Source of the DNA: Nocardioides lijunqiniae
Lineage (GTDB): Bacteria > Actinomycetota > Actinomycetes > Propionibacteriales > Nocardioidaceae
Direction of reading: 5' to 3'
Assembly (NCBI RefSeq): GCF_015024225.1
Contig: NZ_JACJGM010000009.1
Location: 1 to 64,000, forward strand
DNA: 64,000 nt
The translations under genes and the position numbers were made by a program. The notes under the pieces were generated by a model, which saw nothing but the letters and a program-made list of their open reading frames with translations, did no database searches and had not been told where the DNA came from. Below, piece after piece: positions 28,757-36,218 of the stretch; position 1 is the stretch's first letter, and every line of letters starts with the position of its first letter.

Positions 28757-28823
28757 CTGCACCTCTGGTTGTCTCCTCGGGGCCGGACTGGGGTGCCGCG
28801 CGCTTAGCCGGTCGCGTCTCCGC

Positions 28824-28870
28824 GTCAAGGAGCTTCGCCCGCTTCGCGGCGGCCTGCGGCCGTCCTTGAC
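28824..28870. repeat. Inverted repeat, 8-bp arms, GC-rich loop
   Basis: GTCAAGGA (28824-28831) pairs exactly with TCCTTGAC (28863-28870), and the loop is itself palindromic GC-rich sequence. It could be a transposable or REP-type element or a strong RNA hairpin; no coding content is seen. Confidence 0.6.
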
Positions 28871-29133
28871 CCGGAGCCTCTCTCGACCGGCTTGACGGCG
28901 CACGGGGCGACACGGGCTCCGCCCGCGCCGCCCGCGCAATGCGCGGCACCCCTCTGGTGGGGTTGGTGTGACTGGTGGTGCGACAACCGACACTCAGCGT
29001 CGGCAGTTGGTCACCACACCGGGCCGGCCAAGCGTGGAGACGTCGGCGTCAGGCCCGAACTGCCGACGTAGGTGACCGATAGGCAGGGCCCGGGCTGCTA
29101 CGCGCGCGGGCCAACCTCAGCCACGCATCGACC
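28871..29133. other. Intergenic region with further inverted repeats
   Basis: No gene is seen. It holds CCGCGC-AAT-GCGCGG (28932-28946). Further on, GTCGGCAGTT (28999-29008) pairs with AACTGCCGAC (29058-29067), and GGTCACC (29009-29015) pairs with GGTGACC (29071-29077). The order of the two arms is not nested, so they cannot all form one simple stem. Confidence 0.5.
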
Positions 29134-29173
29134 GTGTGGTTTCGAGGCTCGCTGGCGCTCGCACCTCAACCAC
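29134..29173 (+). repeat. Interspersed repeat type A, copy 4
   Basis: This is a forward copy with the core CGAGGCTCGCTGGCGCTCGC, closing with CAACCACCG. It stands 20 bases before the end of the DUF3151 gene. Confidence 0.75.
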
Positions 29174-29193
29174 CGAAGGTCGCGCCCCGCCAC

Positions 29194-29604
29194 TCAGCCC
29201 AGGAGTGCGTCGTACGCCGCAGGGCTGGAGTCGCGCAGGAACTCCGAGCAGCGCTCCCACTCGTGGGTCTCGCCGATGGCGCGGGCCGAGAGGGCCAGGA
29301 GGGCCAGGCTCGTGAGAAAGCCGCGATTGGGCTCGTGCTCCCACGGGACGGGGCCGTGGCCCTTCCAGCCGTTGCGGCGCAGGTTGTCGAGCGAGCGGTG
29401 GTAGCCGACGCGGGAGTAGGCGTAGACGGTCACGTCGTCGGCGCCGGACTCGCGGGCCTCGCCGGCGAGGGCGGCCCAGGCGGCGGGCGACTCCGGGTGG
29501 CGTCGTACGACGTCAGCAGGCGTGGAGTCCGCCAGCTCCGCAGCGGCCGGGTCGACCGGCAGGTGGGTGGGAGGGGGGCCGGCCATCAGATCCATGTGAC
29601 TCAT
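29194..29604 (-). CDS. DUF3151-family protein
   Basis: This 136-residue actinobacterial protein of unknown function is fully helical: PADVVRRHPESPAAWAALAGEA, VTVYAYSRVGYHRSLDNLRRNGWKGHGPVPWEHEPNRGFLTSLALLA and ETHEWERCSEFLRDSSPAAYDALL. The family is commonly found beside fructose-bisphosphate aldolase, as here (25 bases after fbaA). ATG 29604 stands six bases after GACACT, giving it a possible promoter of its own; ATG 29595 is an alternative. Confidence 0.85.
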   Translation of the reverse strand: MSHMDLMAGPPPTHLPVDPAAAELADSTPADVVRRHPESPAAWAALAGEARESGADDVTVYAYSRVGYHRSLDNLRRNGWKGHGPVPWEHEPNRGFLTSLALLALSARAIGETHEWERCSEFLRDSSPAAYDALLG

Positions 29605-29628
29605 GGCCCCAGTGTCCCAGGCCGACGG

Positions 29629-30660
29629 CTAGCTGACCGACTTGCCTGCGGAGCGGAGGTTCTCGCAGGCCTCGCCGACGCGCGCGGCCATGCCGGCCTC
29701 GCCGGCCTTGCCCCAGGCGCGCGGGTCGTAGGCCTTCTTGTTGCCGACCTCCCCGTCGACCTTCAGCACGCCGTCGTAGTTGGCGAACATGTGGGCGGCG
29801 ACCGGGCGGGTGAAGGCGTACTGGGTGTCGGTGTCGACGTTCATCTTCACGACGCCGTAGTCGACGGCCGCGCCGATCTCCTCGGCCGACGAGCCGGACC
29901 CTCCGTGGAAGACCAGGTCGAACGGCTTGCTGCCGGCCTCGAGGCCGAGCTTGGCGGCGACGGCCTCCTGCGCGGTCTTGAGGATCTCGGGGCGCAGCTT
30001 GACGTTGCCGGGCTTGTAGACGCCGTGGACGTTGCCGAAGGTCAGCGCCGCCATGTAGCGACCCTGCTCGCCGTTGCCCAGCGCCTCGATCGTCGCCAGC
30101 GCGTCCTCGGGGGTCGTGTAGAGCTGGTCGTTGATCTCGTTGGCGACCCCGTCCTCCTCGCCACCGACGACGCCGATCTCGACCTCGAGGATGATGTGGG
30201 CGGCGGCGCAGCGGGCGAGCAGGTCGCGCGCGATCTCGAGGTTCTCCTCGAGGGGCACGGCGGAGCCGTCCCACATGTGCGACTGGAAGAGCGGCAGCTC
30301 GCCGCGGGCGACGCGCTCGGCGGAGATCTCCACCAGCGGGCGCACGAAGCCGTCGAGCTTGTCCTTGGGGCAGTGGTCGGTGTGCAGCGCGATCTGCACG
30401 GGGTAGTTCTTCGCGACCTCGGCGGCGTAGGCGGCGAACGCCACGGAGCCGGTGACCATGTGCTTCACGCTGGGGCCGGAGAGGTACTCCGCGCCGCCGG
30501 TCGAGACCTGGATGATGCCGTCGGAGCCCGCGTCGGCGAAGCCCTTCAGGGCCGCGTTGAGCGTCTGCGACGAGGACACGTTGATCGCCGGGAACGCGAA
30601 CGCGTTGGCCTTGGCCGTGTCGAGCATCTGGGCGTACATCTCAGGAGTCGCGATAGGCAT
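29629..30660 (-). CDS. fbaA: Fructose-bisphosphate aldolase, class II
   Basis: This zinc-dependent enzyme reversibly splits fructose 1,6-bisphosphate in glycolysis and gluconeogenesis. The 343 residues include ALHTDHCPKDKLDGFV (catalytic Asp and zinc His), SHMWDGSAVPLEENLEIA, EVEIGVVGGEEDGV (zinc Glu), GNVHGVYKPGNVKLRPEIL (zinc His), VFHGGSGSS (zinc His) and MNVDTDTQYAF. ATG 30660 lies six bases after TACGCT, so the mRNA is probably leaderless. The DUF3151 gene follows. Confidence 0.97.
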   Translation of the reverse strand: MPIATPEMYAQMLDTAKANAFAFPAINVSSSQTLNAALKGFADAGSDGIIQVSTGGAEYLSGPSVKHMVTGSVAFAAYAAEVAKNYPVQIALHTDHCPKDKLDGFVRPLVEISAERVARGELPLFQSHMWDGSAVPLEENLEIARDLLARCAAAHIILEVEIGVVGGEEDGVANEINDQLYTTPEDALATIEALGNGEQGRYMAALTFGNVHGVYKPGNVKLRPEILKTAQEAVAAKLGLEAGSKPFDLVFHGGSGSSAEEIGAAVDYGVVKMNVDTDTQYAFTRPVAAHMFANYDGVLKVDGEVGNKKAYDPRAWGKAGEAGMAARVGEACENLRSAGKSVS

Positions 30661-30666
30661 GACGCC

Positions 30667-30672
30667 AGCGTA
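30667..30672 (-). promoter_or_regulatory. -10 box of fbaA (leaderless)
   Basis: TACGCT on the minus strand is followed by six bases (GGCGTC) and the fbaA ATG. The same GGCGTC spacer follows the marR -10 box at 6921. Confidence 0.55.
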
Positions 30673-30714
30673 GTGGCTACCGGCGGGTCGGCCGAGACCC
30701 AACGTCGCCCGTGA

Positions 30715-30740
30715 CAACCGATCCGCCGACCGTCCCGTCT
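30715..30740 (+). promoter_or_regulatory. Candidate ECF-type promoter of the anti-sigma/SigE-family pair
   Basis: CAACC (30715-30719), 16 bases, then CGTCT (30736-30740) has the AAC...CGTC pattern of ECF sigma promoters and lies 38 bases before the first gene. Autoregulation by the sigma factor encoded two genes on is the natural reading. Confidence 0.4.
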
Positions 30741-30778
30741 CCCCTGCTGAAGGCAATCGCACACGAGAGGTGGACGCC

Positions 30779-31639
30779 ATGACGTCGAGTCGGCTCCAGG
30801 ACGAGATCGAGCACTCCTTCGGGGACGGCCCCGCGCCACGCCCGGTCGACGCGCACGTGGCGGCGGGACGACGGGCGCTGCGCCGCCGCCGGGCAGGCGT
30901 CGCCTCCCTGGTCGTCGTGGCCGCGGTCGGCGCCGGCTGGGCCGTGACGGGGCCCCAGGACTCCGGGGGCACGAGCGGCGAGGTGGCCACCGACCCCACC
31001 GCGACGCCCACGCCGACCCCCATGACGACGCCGGTGCCCGCCGGCGCTCCCTGGACCGACGAGGAGGGCCCGGTCCGCTACCGCGACGGCGTCCTCGAGG
31101 TCCGACCGGGCGTGGTCGTGCACGAGCGGATCGACGACCCCTACGCCGACCGGCCGTCGCGCGCCTCTACGGCCCTCGACGTCACCTACCGCGGCGAGCG
31201 GCAGTGGGTCATCGCCGAGCTCGTGGGCGCCGGCGACGACGACTTCAGCGTCGGGACCGCCGACCCCAGCAACGGCTGGGCGAGCTTCGCCGACTGGGTG
31301 GCCGACCAGGTCGACGCCAACGGGGCCGGCGACGACGGCTGGCCCGTGTCCCTCGAGCAGGACCAGCAGGGCCGCGTCGTCGCGACCCCCGGCACCACCG
31401 TGCTGGACCGCACCGACGACCCGCGCCTGGGTGACTCCTTCGCCGCCCCCCGACAGCCGACCGGCGCCGCCCTCGTGGTCGCCGCCGAGGACGGTAAGCG
31501 CTACTTCCTGGTCTGGCGGGTGCTCGACGGAGGGCTGAACGTCATCACGACCCCGGCCACCCGCAAGCTGGGCGGCACGTTCGAGGAGATGCTCGACCAC
31601 GCCCGGGCGCAGTACGCCGGCGGCGAGGGGCTGCTGTGA
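30779..31639 (+). CDS. Single-span membrane protein, probable anti-sigma partner
   Basis: This 286-residue protein has about 35 cytoplasmic residues (LQDEIEHSFGDGPAPRPVDAHVAAG), an RRALRRRR signal, one membrane span (about 41-58), a Thr/Pro-rich linker and an outer domain of some 200 residues. It has no zinc-binding HxxxCxxC motif, so if it is an anti-sigma factor it is of the non-ZAS type. ATG 30779 has GAGAGG eight bases upstream. The next gene, a SigE-family sigma factor, starts inside its stop codon (GTGA). It is assigned to signalling from this arrangement, not from a recognised domain. Confidence 0.65.
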   Translation: MTSSRLQDEIEHSFGDGPAPRPVDAHVAAGRRALRRRRAGVASLVVVAAVGAGWAVTGPQDSGGTSGEVATDPTATPTPTPMTTPVPAGAPWTDEEGPVRYRDGVLEVRPGVVVHERIDDPYADRPSRASTALDVTYRGERQWVIAELVGAGDDDFSVGTADPSNGWASFADWVADQVDANGAGDDGWPVSLEQDQQGRVVATPGTTVLDRTDDPRLGDSFAAPRQPTGAALVVAAEDGKRYFLVWRVLDGGLNVITTPATRKLGGTFEEMLDHARAQYAGGEGLL

Positions 31640-32124
31640 GCACGTCCTCGCGCGACGACGAGTTCGCCGCGTTCGTCGCGGCTCGCCAGCGTCATCTCCG
31701 CCGCATCGCCTACGCGTGCTGCGGCGACTGGCACCGCGCCGACGACCTGCTGCAGACCGCCCTGGTCAAGCTGTACGTCGCCTGGCCGCGGCTGCGCCGC
31801 TCCGACAACGCCGAGGCCTACACGCGCCAGATCATCGTGCGTGCCAACGTCGACGAGTCGCGCCGCCCGTGGCGCCGGGAGCGCTCCGGGCTCGACGGCG
31901 TGGACGGGGCCGCACCGGAGGGGATGCCGGTCGAGGAGCGGTCGGCGCTCTTCGAGGCGCTCCAGGAGCTGCCGGAGATGCAGCGCAAGGTGGTCGTCCT
32001 GCGGCACTGGCTCGGCCTCTCGGTCGGCGAGACCGCCCGCGAGCTGCGGATCTCGGAGGGGACGGTCAAGAGCCACTCCTCCCGGGGCCTGGGCCGGCTC
32101 GAGCAGACGCTCACCGAGCGGTAG
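31636..32124 (+). CDS. SigE-family RNA polymerase sigma factor (ECF)
   Basis: This 162-residue sigma-70-family factor has only regions 2 and 4: FAAFVAARQRHLRRIAYACCGDWHRADDLLQTALVKLYVAWPRL (region 2), AYTRQIIVRANVDESRR, and ELPEMQRKVVVLRHWLGLSVGETARELRISEGTVKSHSSRGLGRL (region 4 helix-turn-helix). It redirects RNA polymerase to a small regulon. It is translated from GTG 31636, overlapping the membrane protein stop, so the two are made in a fixed ratio. The signal is unknown. Confidence 0.93.
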   Translation: MSTSSRDDEFAAFVAARQRHLRRIAYACCGDWHRADDLLQTALVKLYVAWPRLRRSDNAEAYTRQIIVRANVDESRRPWRRERSGLDGVDGAAPEGMPVEERSALFEALQELPEMQRKVVVLRHWLGLSVGETARELRISEGTVKSHSSRGLGRLEQTLTER

Positions 32125-32140
32125 CCGCACACCCGGGCCG

Positions 32141-32146
32141 TACCGT
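32141..32146 (+). promoter_or_regulatory. -10 box of DUF2867-like gene (leaderless)
   Basis: TACCGT is followed by six bases (CGAGGC) and the ATG at 32153. It is identical to the -10 box of dedA at 34921. Confidence 0.55.
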
Positions 32147-32152
32147 CGAGGC

Positions 32153-32632
32153 ATGCGCCGGCACCGCTCGTTGAGGACGACCACCCGCGAGTCCGCGCTG
32201 CCCGTCGATCCCGACCGCGCCTGGGCCGTCGTGGCGTCCGGCCGCACCGGCTCGCGCTGGTACGTCGACGCGGCGCCGTTCGTCGTCCGTGGGGGCATCG
32301 ACCGGCTGGCCGGCGGCGTCGGCCGCCGGTGGCCGCCTCCGGGCACGCCCCTGCTGGCGACCGGCGACCACGCGGGCTTCTGGCGGGTGGCCGAGGCCGA
32401 CCACGACCGCCGCCGCCTGGAGCTGGTCGCCGAGGTACGCGCACCCGGGACGGTCACCCTCACCACGGAGATCACCGACGCCGGCCGGCTGCGGCAGACC
32501 GTCGCCCTCGACCCGGACGGGCTGCTCGGCGCGGCGTACCTGGTCGCCGACCTCGGCGCCCGCGAGCTGGTGTCCGAGCTGACCCACCGCCGGCTCCTCC
32601 GCGAGATCGGGCAAACGCCGACGCGGCCCTAA
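32153..32632 (+). CDS. DUF2867-like protein
   Basis: This 159-residue protein resembles the DUF2867/START-like group often fused to NmrA-type epimerases: DRAWAVVASGRTGSRWYVDAAPFVVRGGIDRLAGGVGRRW, GFWRVAEADHDRRRLELVAEVRAPGTVTLTTEI and a C-terminal SELTHRRLLREIGQ. The function is unestablished. It lies 28 bases after the sigma factor but has its own -10 box at 32141-32146, so it is probably an independent gene. Confidence 0.7.
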   Translation: MRRHRSLRTTTRESALPVDPDRAWAVVASGRTGSRWYVDAAPFVVRGGIDRLAGGVGRRWPPPGTPLLATGDHAGFWRVAEADHDRRRLELVAEVRAPGTVTLTTEITDAGRLRQTVALDPDGLLGAAYLVADLGARELVSELTHRRLLREIGQTPTRP

Positions 32633-32678
32633 GAGGGCGGGTTAGGGTCGCGCCACCCACCCCTCGGAAGGACCCTCC

Positions 32679-33431
32679 GTGCTCCGCTCTGCCGTCCGCT
32701 CGCTCCTCGTCACCGTGGCCGCCGCCGCCCTCGTCGCCGGCCCCTCGCTGGCCGACGCCGCCCCCGCGCAGCGCGCCGGCGACCCCACCTTCCACCTGCA
32801 GCCGGTGGGCAGCTGCCACGCGCTGACGTTCAAGCAGTACGTGGCCGAGTCCGCGCCCGCGACTGCCGTGCCGTGCACCGAGGCGCACACCAGCCGGACC
32901 ATCGCCTCCTTCACGCTCTCCGGCAAGGTCGACTGGAAGGACGGCGCCGCGCTCTGGGCGAAGGCCGCCAAGCGGTGCCACCCCGCCTTCAGGTCCGCCC
33001 TCGGCGGCAACGCCAAGACCCGCAACATGTCGAGCTACATCATCAGCTTCTTCATCCCGACGGCGGCGGAGCGCCGCCAGGGCGCCACCTGGCTCCGCTG
33101 CGACATCGCCCTCCCCGGGGGCAAGCAGCTGCAGCCACTCCCCACCGACGGCGGCCGACTGCTGCCCGTCCCGCTGGACGACTCCGTGACCTACTGCCTG
33201 TCCCCCAAGAACTTCCGCACGGTCTGCGCGAAGCCGCACACCTACCGCGCCGGCGGGGTGGTGCGTCTGTCCGGGAAGAGGTACCCGGGCGAGAAGCGGA
33301 TCGCCAGGATCGCCGTCCGTAAGTGTCCCGGGGCCACCGGCGTCAAGAAGACGTACTTCTACCACACCCAGCGTCACAGCTGGAGGTACGCCGACAAGGT
33401 GATCATCTGCATGATCAAGACCCGGAGGTGA
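32679..33431 (+). CDS. Secreted septum-formation-family protein (first copy)
   Basis: This 250-residue secreted protein has a signal peptide (about 1-27, SLLVTVAAAALVAGPSLADAAPA). Its cysteine-rich body recalls the septum-formation family (PF13845): VGSCHAL, VPCTEAHTSRTIASF, KRCHPAF, WLRCDIAL, TYCLSPKNFRTVCAKPH, RKCPGATG, IICMIK. The eight cysteines probably form disulphides outside the cell. GTG 32679 follows GGAAGGA. The following gene is a close duplicate. The family name is historical; the molecular role is not established. Confidence 0.75.
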   Translation: MLRSAVRSLLVTVAAAALVAGPSLADAAPAQRAGDPTFHLQPVGSCHALTFKQYVAESAPATAVPCTEAHTSRTIASFTLSGKVDWKDGAALWAKAAKRCHPAFRSALGGNAKTRNMSSYIISFFIPTAAERRQGATWLRCDIALPGGKQLQPLPTDGGRLLPVPLDDSVTYCLSPKNFRTVCAKPHTYRAGGVVRLSGKRYPGEKRIARIAVRKCPGATGVKKTYFYHTQRHSWRYADKVIICMIKTRR

Positions 33432-33439
33432 AGGCCTCC

Positions 33440-34195
33440 ATGCTCCGCACCGCACTCCGCTCGCTCCTCGTCACCGTGGCCGCGGCCGCCCTCGTCGCCG
33501 GCCCGTCGCTCGCCGACGCGGCACCCGCTCAGCGTGCTGGCGACCCCACCTTCCACATGCAGCCGGTCGGCAGCTGCCACGCCCTGACGTACAAGCAGCT
33601 CATGTCCGAGTCCACTCCCGCGACCGCCGTGCCCTGCACCGAGGCGCACACCAGCCGGACCATCGCCGAGGTCCGACTCACCGGCAAGGTCGACTGGAAG
33701 GACGTCGACGCGCTCTGGGCGAAGAAGGGCGCCAAGCGCTGCTTGCCCGCATGGAGGTCCGCGCTCGGCGGAAACGTCAAGACCCGCGGCATGGCGACGT
33801 ACGTCATCGCGTGGTTCGTCCCGACTGCCGCCGAGCGCCGTCAAGGCGCCGCGTGGATCCGCTGTGACGTCGTGCTCCTCGGCGGGAAGAAGCTCCAGCC
33901 GCTGCCCACCGACGGCCGCAGGCTTCTGCCCGTCCCGCTGGACGACTCGGTGGCCTACTGCTTGTCCCCCAAGGGCTTGATGACGGTCTGCGCGAGGGCA
34001 CACACCTACCGTGCCGTGCGCGTGTTTCCGCTGGCTGGGAAGAGGTACCCGGGCGACAAGCGGATCGACGCGATCGCCGCTCGTAAGTGCCCGAAGGTCA
34101 CCGGCACCAAGAAGGCGTACTGGAACCACACCACGGCCGAGGGCTGGAAGTACGGCGAGCGGTTGATTCGATGCCTGGCCAAGACCCGCAGGTAG
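33440..34195 (+). CDS. Secreted septum-formation-family protein (second copy)
   Basis: This is a tandem duplicate of the preceding gene, with 251 residues, a near-identical signal peptide and the same eight cysteines in the same order. It diverges in the mature part: it gains a lysine in WAKKGAKRC and differs throughout the C-terminal third. GTG 33428 would overlap the first gene stop (GTGA); ATG 33440 aligns with the start of the first copy and was chosen. The gene duplication looks fairly recent since even third positions at the 5' end are shared. Confidence 0.75.
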   Translation: MLRTALRSLLVTVAAAALVAGPSLADAAPAQRAGDPTFHMQPVGSCHALTYKQLMSESTPATAVPCTEAHTSRTIAEVRLTGKVDWKDVDALWAKKGAKRCLPAWRSALGGNVKTRGMATYVIAWFVPTAAERRQGAAWIRCDVVLLGGKKLQPLPTDGRRLLPVPLDDSVAYCLSPKGLMTVCARAHTYRAVRVFPLAGKRYPGDKRIDAIAARKCPKVTGTKKAYWNHTTAEGWKYGERLIRCLAKTRR

Positions 34196-34199
34196 CGCC

Positions 34200-34880
34200 C
34201 TAGCCGCGCCAGGCGTCGTCGCCCGACAGGTCGGCGTACTGGCGCACCCAGGCGTGCATGGCGATCGCCGCCGCGGCGGAGGCGTTGATGGAGCGGGTCG
34301 AGCCGAACTGCGCGATCGAGAAGGTCCCGTCGCACGCCTCGCGCGCGGCCGCCGAGAGCCCCGGGCCCTCCTGGCCGAAGAGGAAGCACACCCGCCGCGG
34401 CACGTCCATCGTCTCGAGGTGAGCGCTGCCGGGCAGGTTGTCGATGCCGAGCAGGCGCACGTCGCGCTCCCCGAGGTACGCCGCCAGGTCGGCGGCGGTC
34501 TCGTGGTGGCGCACGTGCTGGTAGCGGTCGGTGACCATCGCGCCGCGACGGTTCCAGCGGCGGTTGCCCACGATGTGCACCTCGGCGGCCAGGAAGGCGT
34601 TGGCCGACCGCACGACGGTGCCGATGTTGAAGTCGTGCTGCCAGTTCTCGATGGCGACGTGGAAGTCGTGCCGCCGCAGGTCGAGGTCGGCGACGATCGC
34701 CTCCATGCTCCAGTAGCGGTAGCGGTCGACGACGTTGCGACGGTCGCCCTCGGCCAGCAGCACCGGGTCGTACTCCGCCCCGGTGGGCAGGGGCCCCGCC
34801 CACGGTCCGACGCCCACCTCGGCGGGACCGTGCGGCATCGGGTCGTACGGCGCCCGCCGGTCCTCGCTGTCCTCCGCCAC
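34200..34880 (-). CDS. TrmH/SpoU-family RNA 2'-O-methyltransferase
   Basis: This SPOUT-class methyltransferase of 226 residues transfers methyl from SAM to a ribose in tRNA or rRNA. The three SpoU motifs are present: DFNIGTVVRSANAF, VCFLFGQEGPGLS and IAQFGSTRSINASAAAAIAMHAW (trefoil knot). The start GTG 34880 follows TAGTCT by seven bases; longer readings add non-conserved sequence. It is divergent from dedA and ends four bases from the second septum-family gene. The modified nucleotide is not predictable. Confidence 0.9.
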   Translation of the reverse strand: MAEDSEDRRAPYDPMPHGPAEVGVGPWAGPLPTGAEYDPVLLAEGDRRNVVDRYRYWSMEAIVADLDLRRHDFHVAIENWQHDFNIGTVVRSANAFLAAEVHIVGNRRWNRRGAMVTDRYQHVRHHETAADLAAYLGERDVRLLGIDNLPGSAHLETMDVPRRVCFLFGQEGPGLSAAAREACDGTFSIAQFGSTRSINASAAAAIAMHAWVRQYADLSGDDAWRG

Positions 34881-34887
34881 GGCGGCG

Positions 34888-34926
34888 AGACTACCCAGGG
34901 CCGACGTGGGCGCCGCCAGGTACCGT
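34888..34926. promoter_or_regulatory. Divergent leaderless promoters of trmH and dedA
   Basis: TAGTCT (34888-34893, minus) stands seven bases before the trmH-like GTG. TACCGT (34921-34926, plus) stands six bases before the dedA GTG. Both lack ribosome sites. Confidence 0.55.
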
Positions 34927-34932
34927 TTGTCC

Positions 34933-35640
34933 GTGATCGCGCTCCTGCTCGACCCCCTGCTGCTGGGCATGGACTGGATGGACCCCAACTGGCTGCTGGA
35001 GGAGTTCGGCAGCGCGTTCTACTGGATCAGCCTGCTGATCGTCTTCGTCGAGTGCGGCCTGTTCTTCCCGTTCCTCCCCGGTGACACGCTGCTCTTCGCG
35101 CTGGGTCTCTTCATCGCCGGCGAGTCGATGGACATGTTCCCGGGCAGCCCCCTGGTGGAGCTGCTGATCGCCTTCCTGCTCCTGACCACCGCCGCCGTGC
35201 TGGGCAACGTCGCCGGCTACGAGATCGGCCGCGCCATCGGGCCGCCGCTCTACAACCGCGAGGGCCGGATCCTCAAGAAGAAGTACTTCGACCAGACCCA
35301 GGCCTTCTTCGACAAGCACGGCAACAAGGCCCTGGTCATCGGGCGCTTCGTGCCGTTCGTCCGGACCTACATCACCGTCGTCGCCGGCGTCACCCGCATG
35401 GAGCGCCGCCGATTCTTCAAGTGGAGCCTGGTCGGGGCCGTCCTGTGGGTGGCCAGCATCCTCGCGCTCGGCTACTTCCTCGGCTCGGCCTTCCCCGGGC
35501 TCGGCGAGAACATCGACAAGGCGATCATCCTGATCCTGGCCTTCTCGGTGCTCCCGGTGATCTACGAGTGGTGGAAGCACCGCCGCCAGGTCGACGAGGC
35601 GGTCGACGACGTGTCGGACGACGCGACCGCCGGCAGCTAG
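34933..35640 (+). CDS. DedA-family membrane protein
   Basis: This 235-residue inner-membrane protein of the DedA/VTT family is implicated in undecaprenyl-phosphate or phospholipid flipping. Seen: LIVFVECGLFFPFLPGDTLLFALG (re-entrant half), TTAAVLGNVAGYEIGRAIG, IGRFVPFVRTYITVVAGVTRMERRRFFKWSLVGAVLW (conserved R-F-x-P-x-x-R) and a last helix before a charged tail. GTG 34933 is set by TACCGT six bases upstream. Its TAG stop shares CTAG with the convergent pyrE stop. Confidence 0.93.
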   Translation: MIALLLDPLLLGMDWMDPNWLLEEFGSAFYWISLLIVFVECGLFFPFLPGDTLLFALGLFIAGESMDMFPGSPLVELLIAFLLLTTAAVLGNVAGYEIGRAIGPPLYNREGRILKKKYFDQTQAFFDKHGNKALVIGRFVPFVRTYITVVAGVTRMERRRFFKWSLVGAVLWVASILALGYFLGSAFPGLGENIDKAIILILAFSVLPVIYEWWKHRRQVDEAVDDVSDDATAGS

Positions 35641-36179
35641 CCGCGGGCGGCGTCCAGCGCCGCCTTGGTGAGCACGGCACGCACCTCGAGCCCCACGTCG
35701 GCGAGCGGGTTCTCGCCCTCGGGGCTGCGGTCGATCGCGCACACCACGACCTCCACCACGGCGCCGGCCTCGCGCAGCGCTCTCGTCGCGTCGCGCACGG
35801 CGCCGCCGGTCGTGATCACGTCCTCGACCAGCGTCACCCGGCGCCCGGCCACGTCGGGGCCCTCGGCCAGCTTGCAGGTGCCGTACTCCTTGGCCTGCTT
35901 GCGCACGAACAGCGCGGGCGTCCCGGTGAGGCTGCTGACCAGCGTCGCGATCGGCACGCCGCCGAGCTCGAGCCCGCCCAGGAGCTCGGTGCCCTCGGGC
36001 AGCAGCGGCACCATCTGCCGCGCGACCCGGGCCAGGAGCTCGGGCTGGGCCTCGAAGAGGTACTTGTCGAAGTACTCCGACGACACCTGGCCGGAGCGCA
36101 GCGTGAACTCGCCGGTCAGCCGGCAGCAGGCGTCGACGTCGGCGGCGAGGGTGGGGTCGGGAGCTGGGTCCGTGGTCAC
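35637..36179 (-). CDS. pyrE: Orotate phosphoribosyltransferase
   Basis: This joins orotate and PRPP to give OMP in pyrimidine synthesis. The 180 residues have FTLRSGQVSSEYFDKYLFE, GGLELGGVPIATLVS, FVRKQAKEYGT (flexible loop lysines) and the PRPP motif VTLVEDVITTGGAV. GTG 36179 is six bases after TAGCCT, suggesting a leaderless message. Its stop shares a CTAG with dedA. Confidence 0.96.
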   Translation of the reverse strand: MTTDPAPDPTLAADVDACCRLTGEFTLRSGQVSSEYFDKYLFEAQPELLARVARQMVPLLPEGTELLGGLELGGVPIATLVSSLTGTPALFVRKQAKEYGTCKLAEGPDVAGRRVTLVEDVITTGGAVRDATRALREAGAVVEVVVCAIDRSPEGENPLADVGLEVRAVLTKAALDAARG

Positions 36180-36185
36180 GCGTGA

Positions 36186-36211
36186 AGGCTAGCGTCCGCC
36201 CCCCGTACGCT
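36186..36211. promoter_or_regulatory. Divergent leaderless promoters of pyrE and aminotransferase
   Basis: TAGCCT (36186-36191, minus) is six bases from the pyrE GTG. TACGCT (36206-36211, plus) is seven bases from the aminotransferase ATG. The start codons are only 39 bases apart, so the promoters interlock. Confidence 0.55.
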
Positions 36212-36218
36212 CGGACGC

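Noticed and set aside
28824..28870. Rho-independent terminator of lysS
   Set aside because: It lies about 180 bases after the stop beyond two repeats and has no T-run; an interspersed palindrome is more likely.
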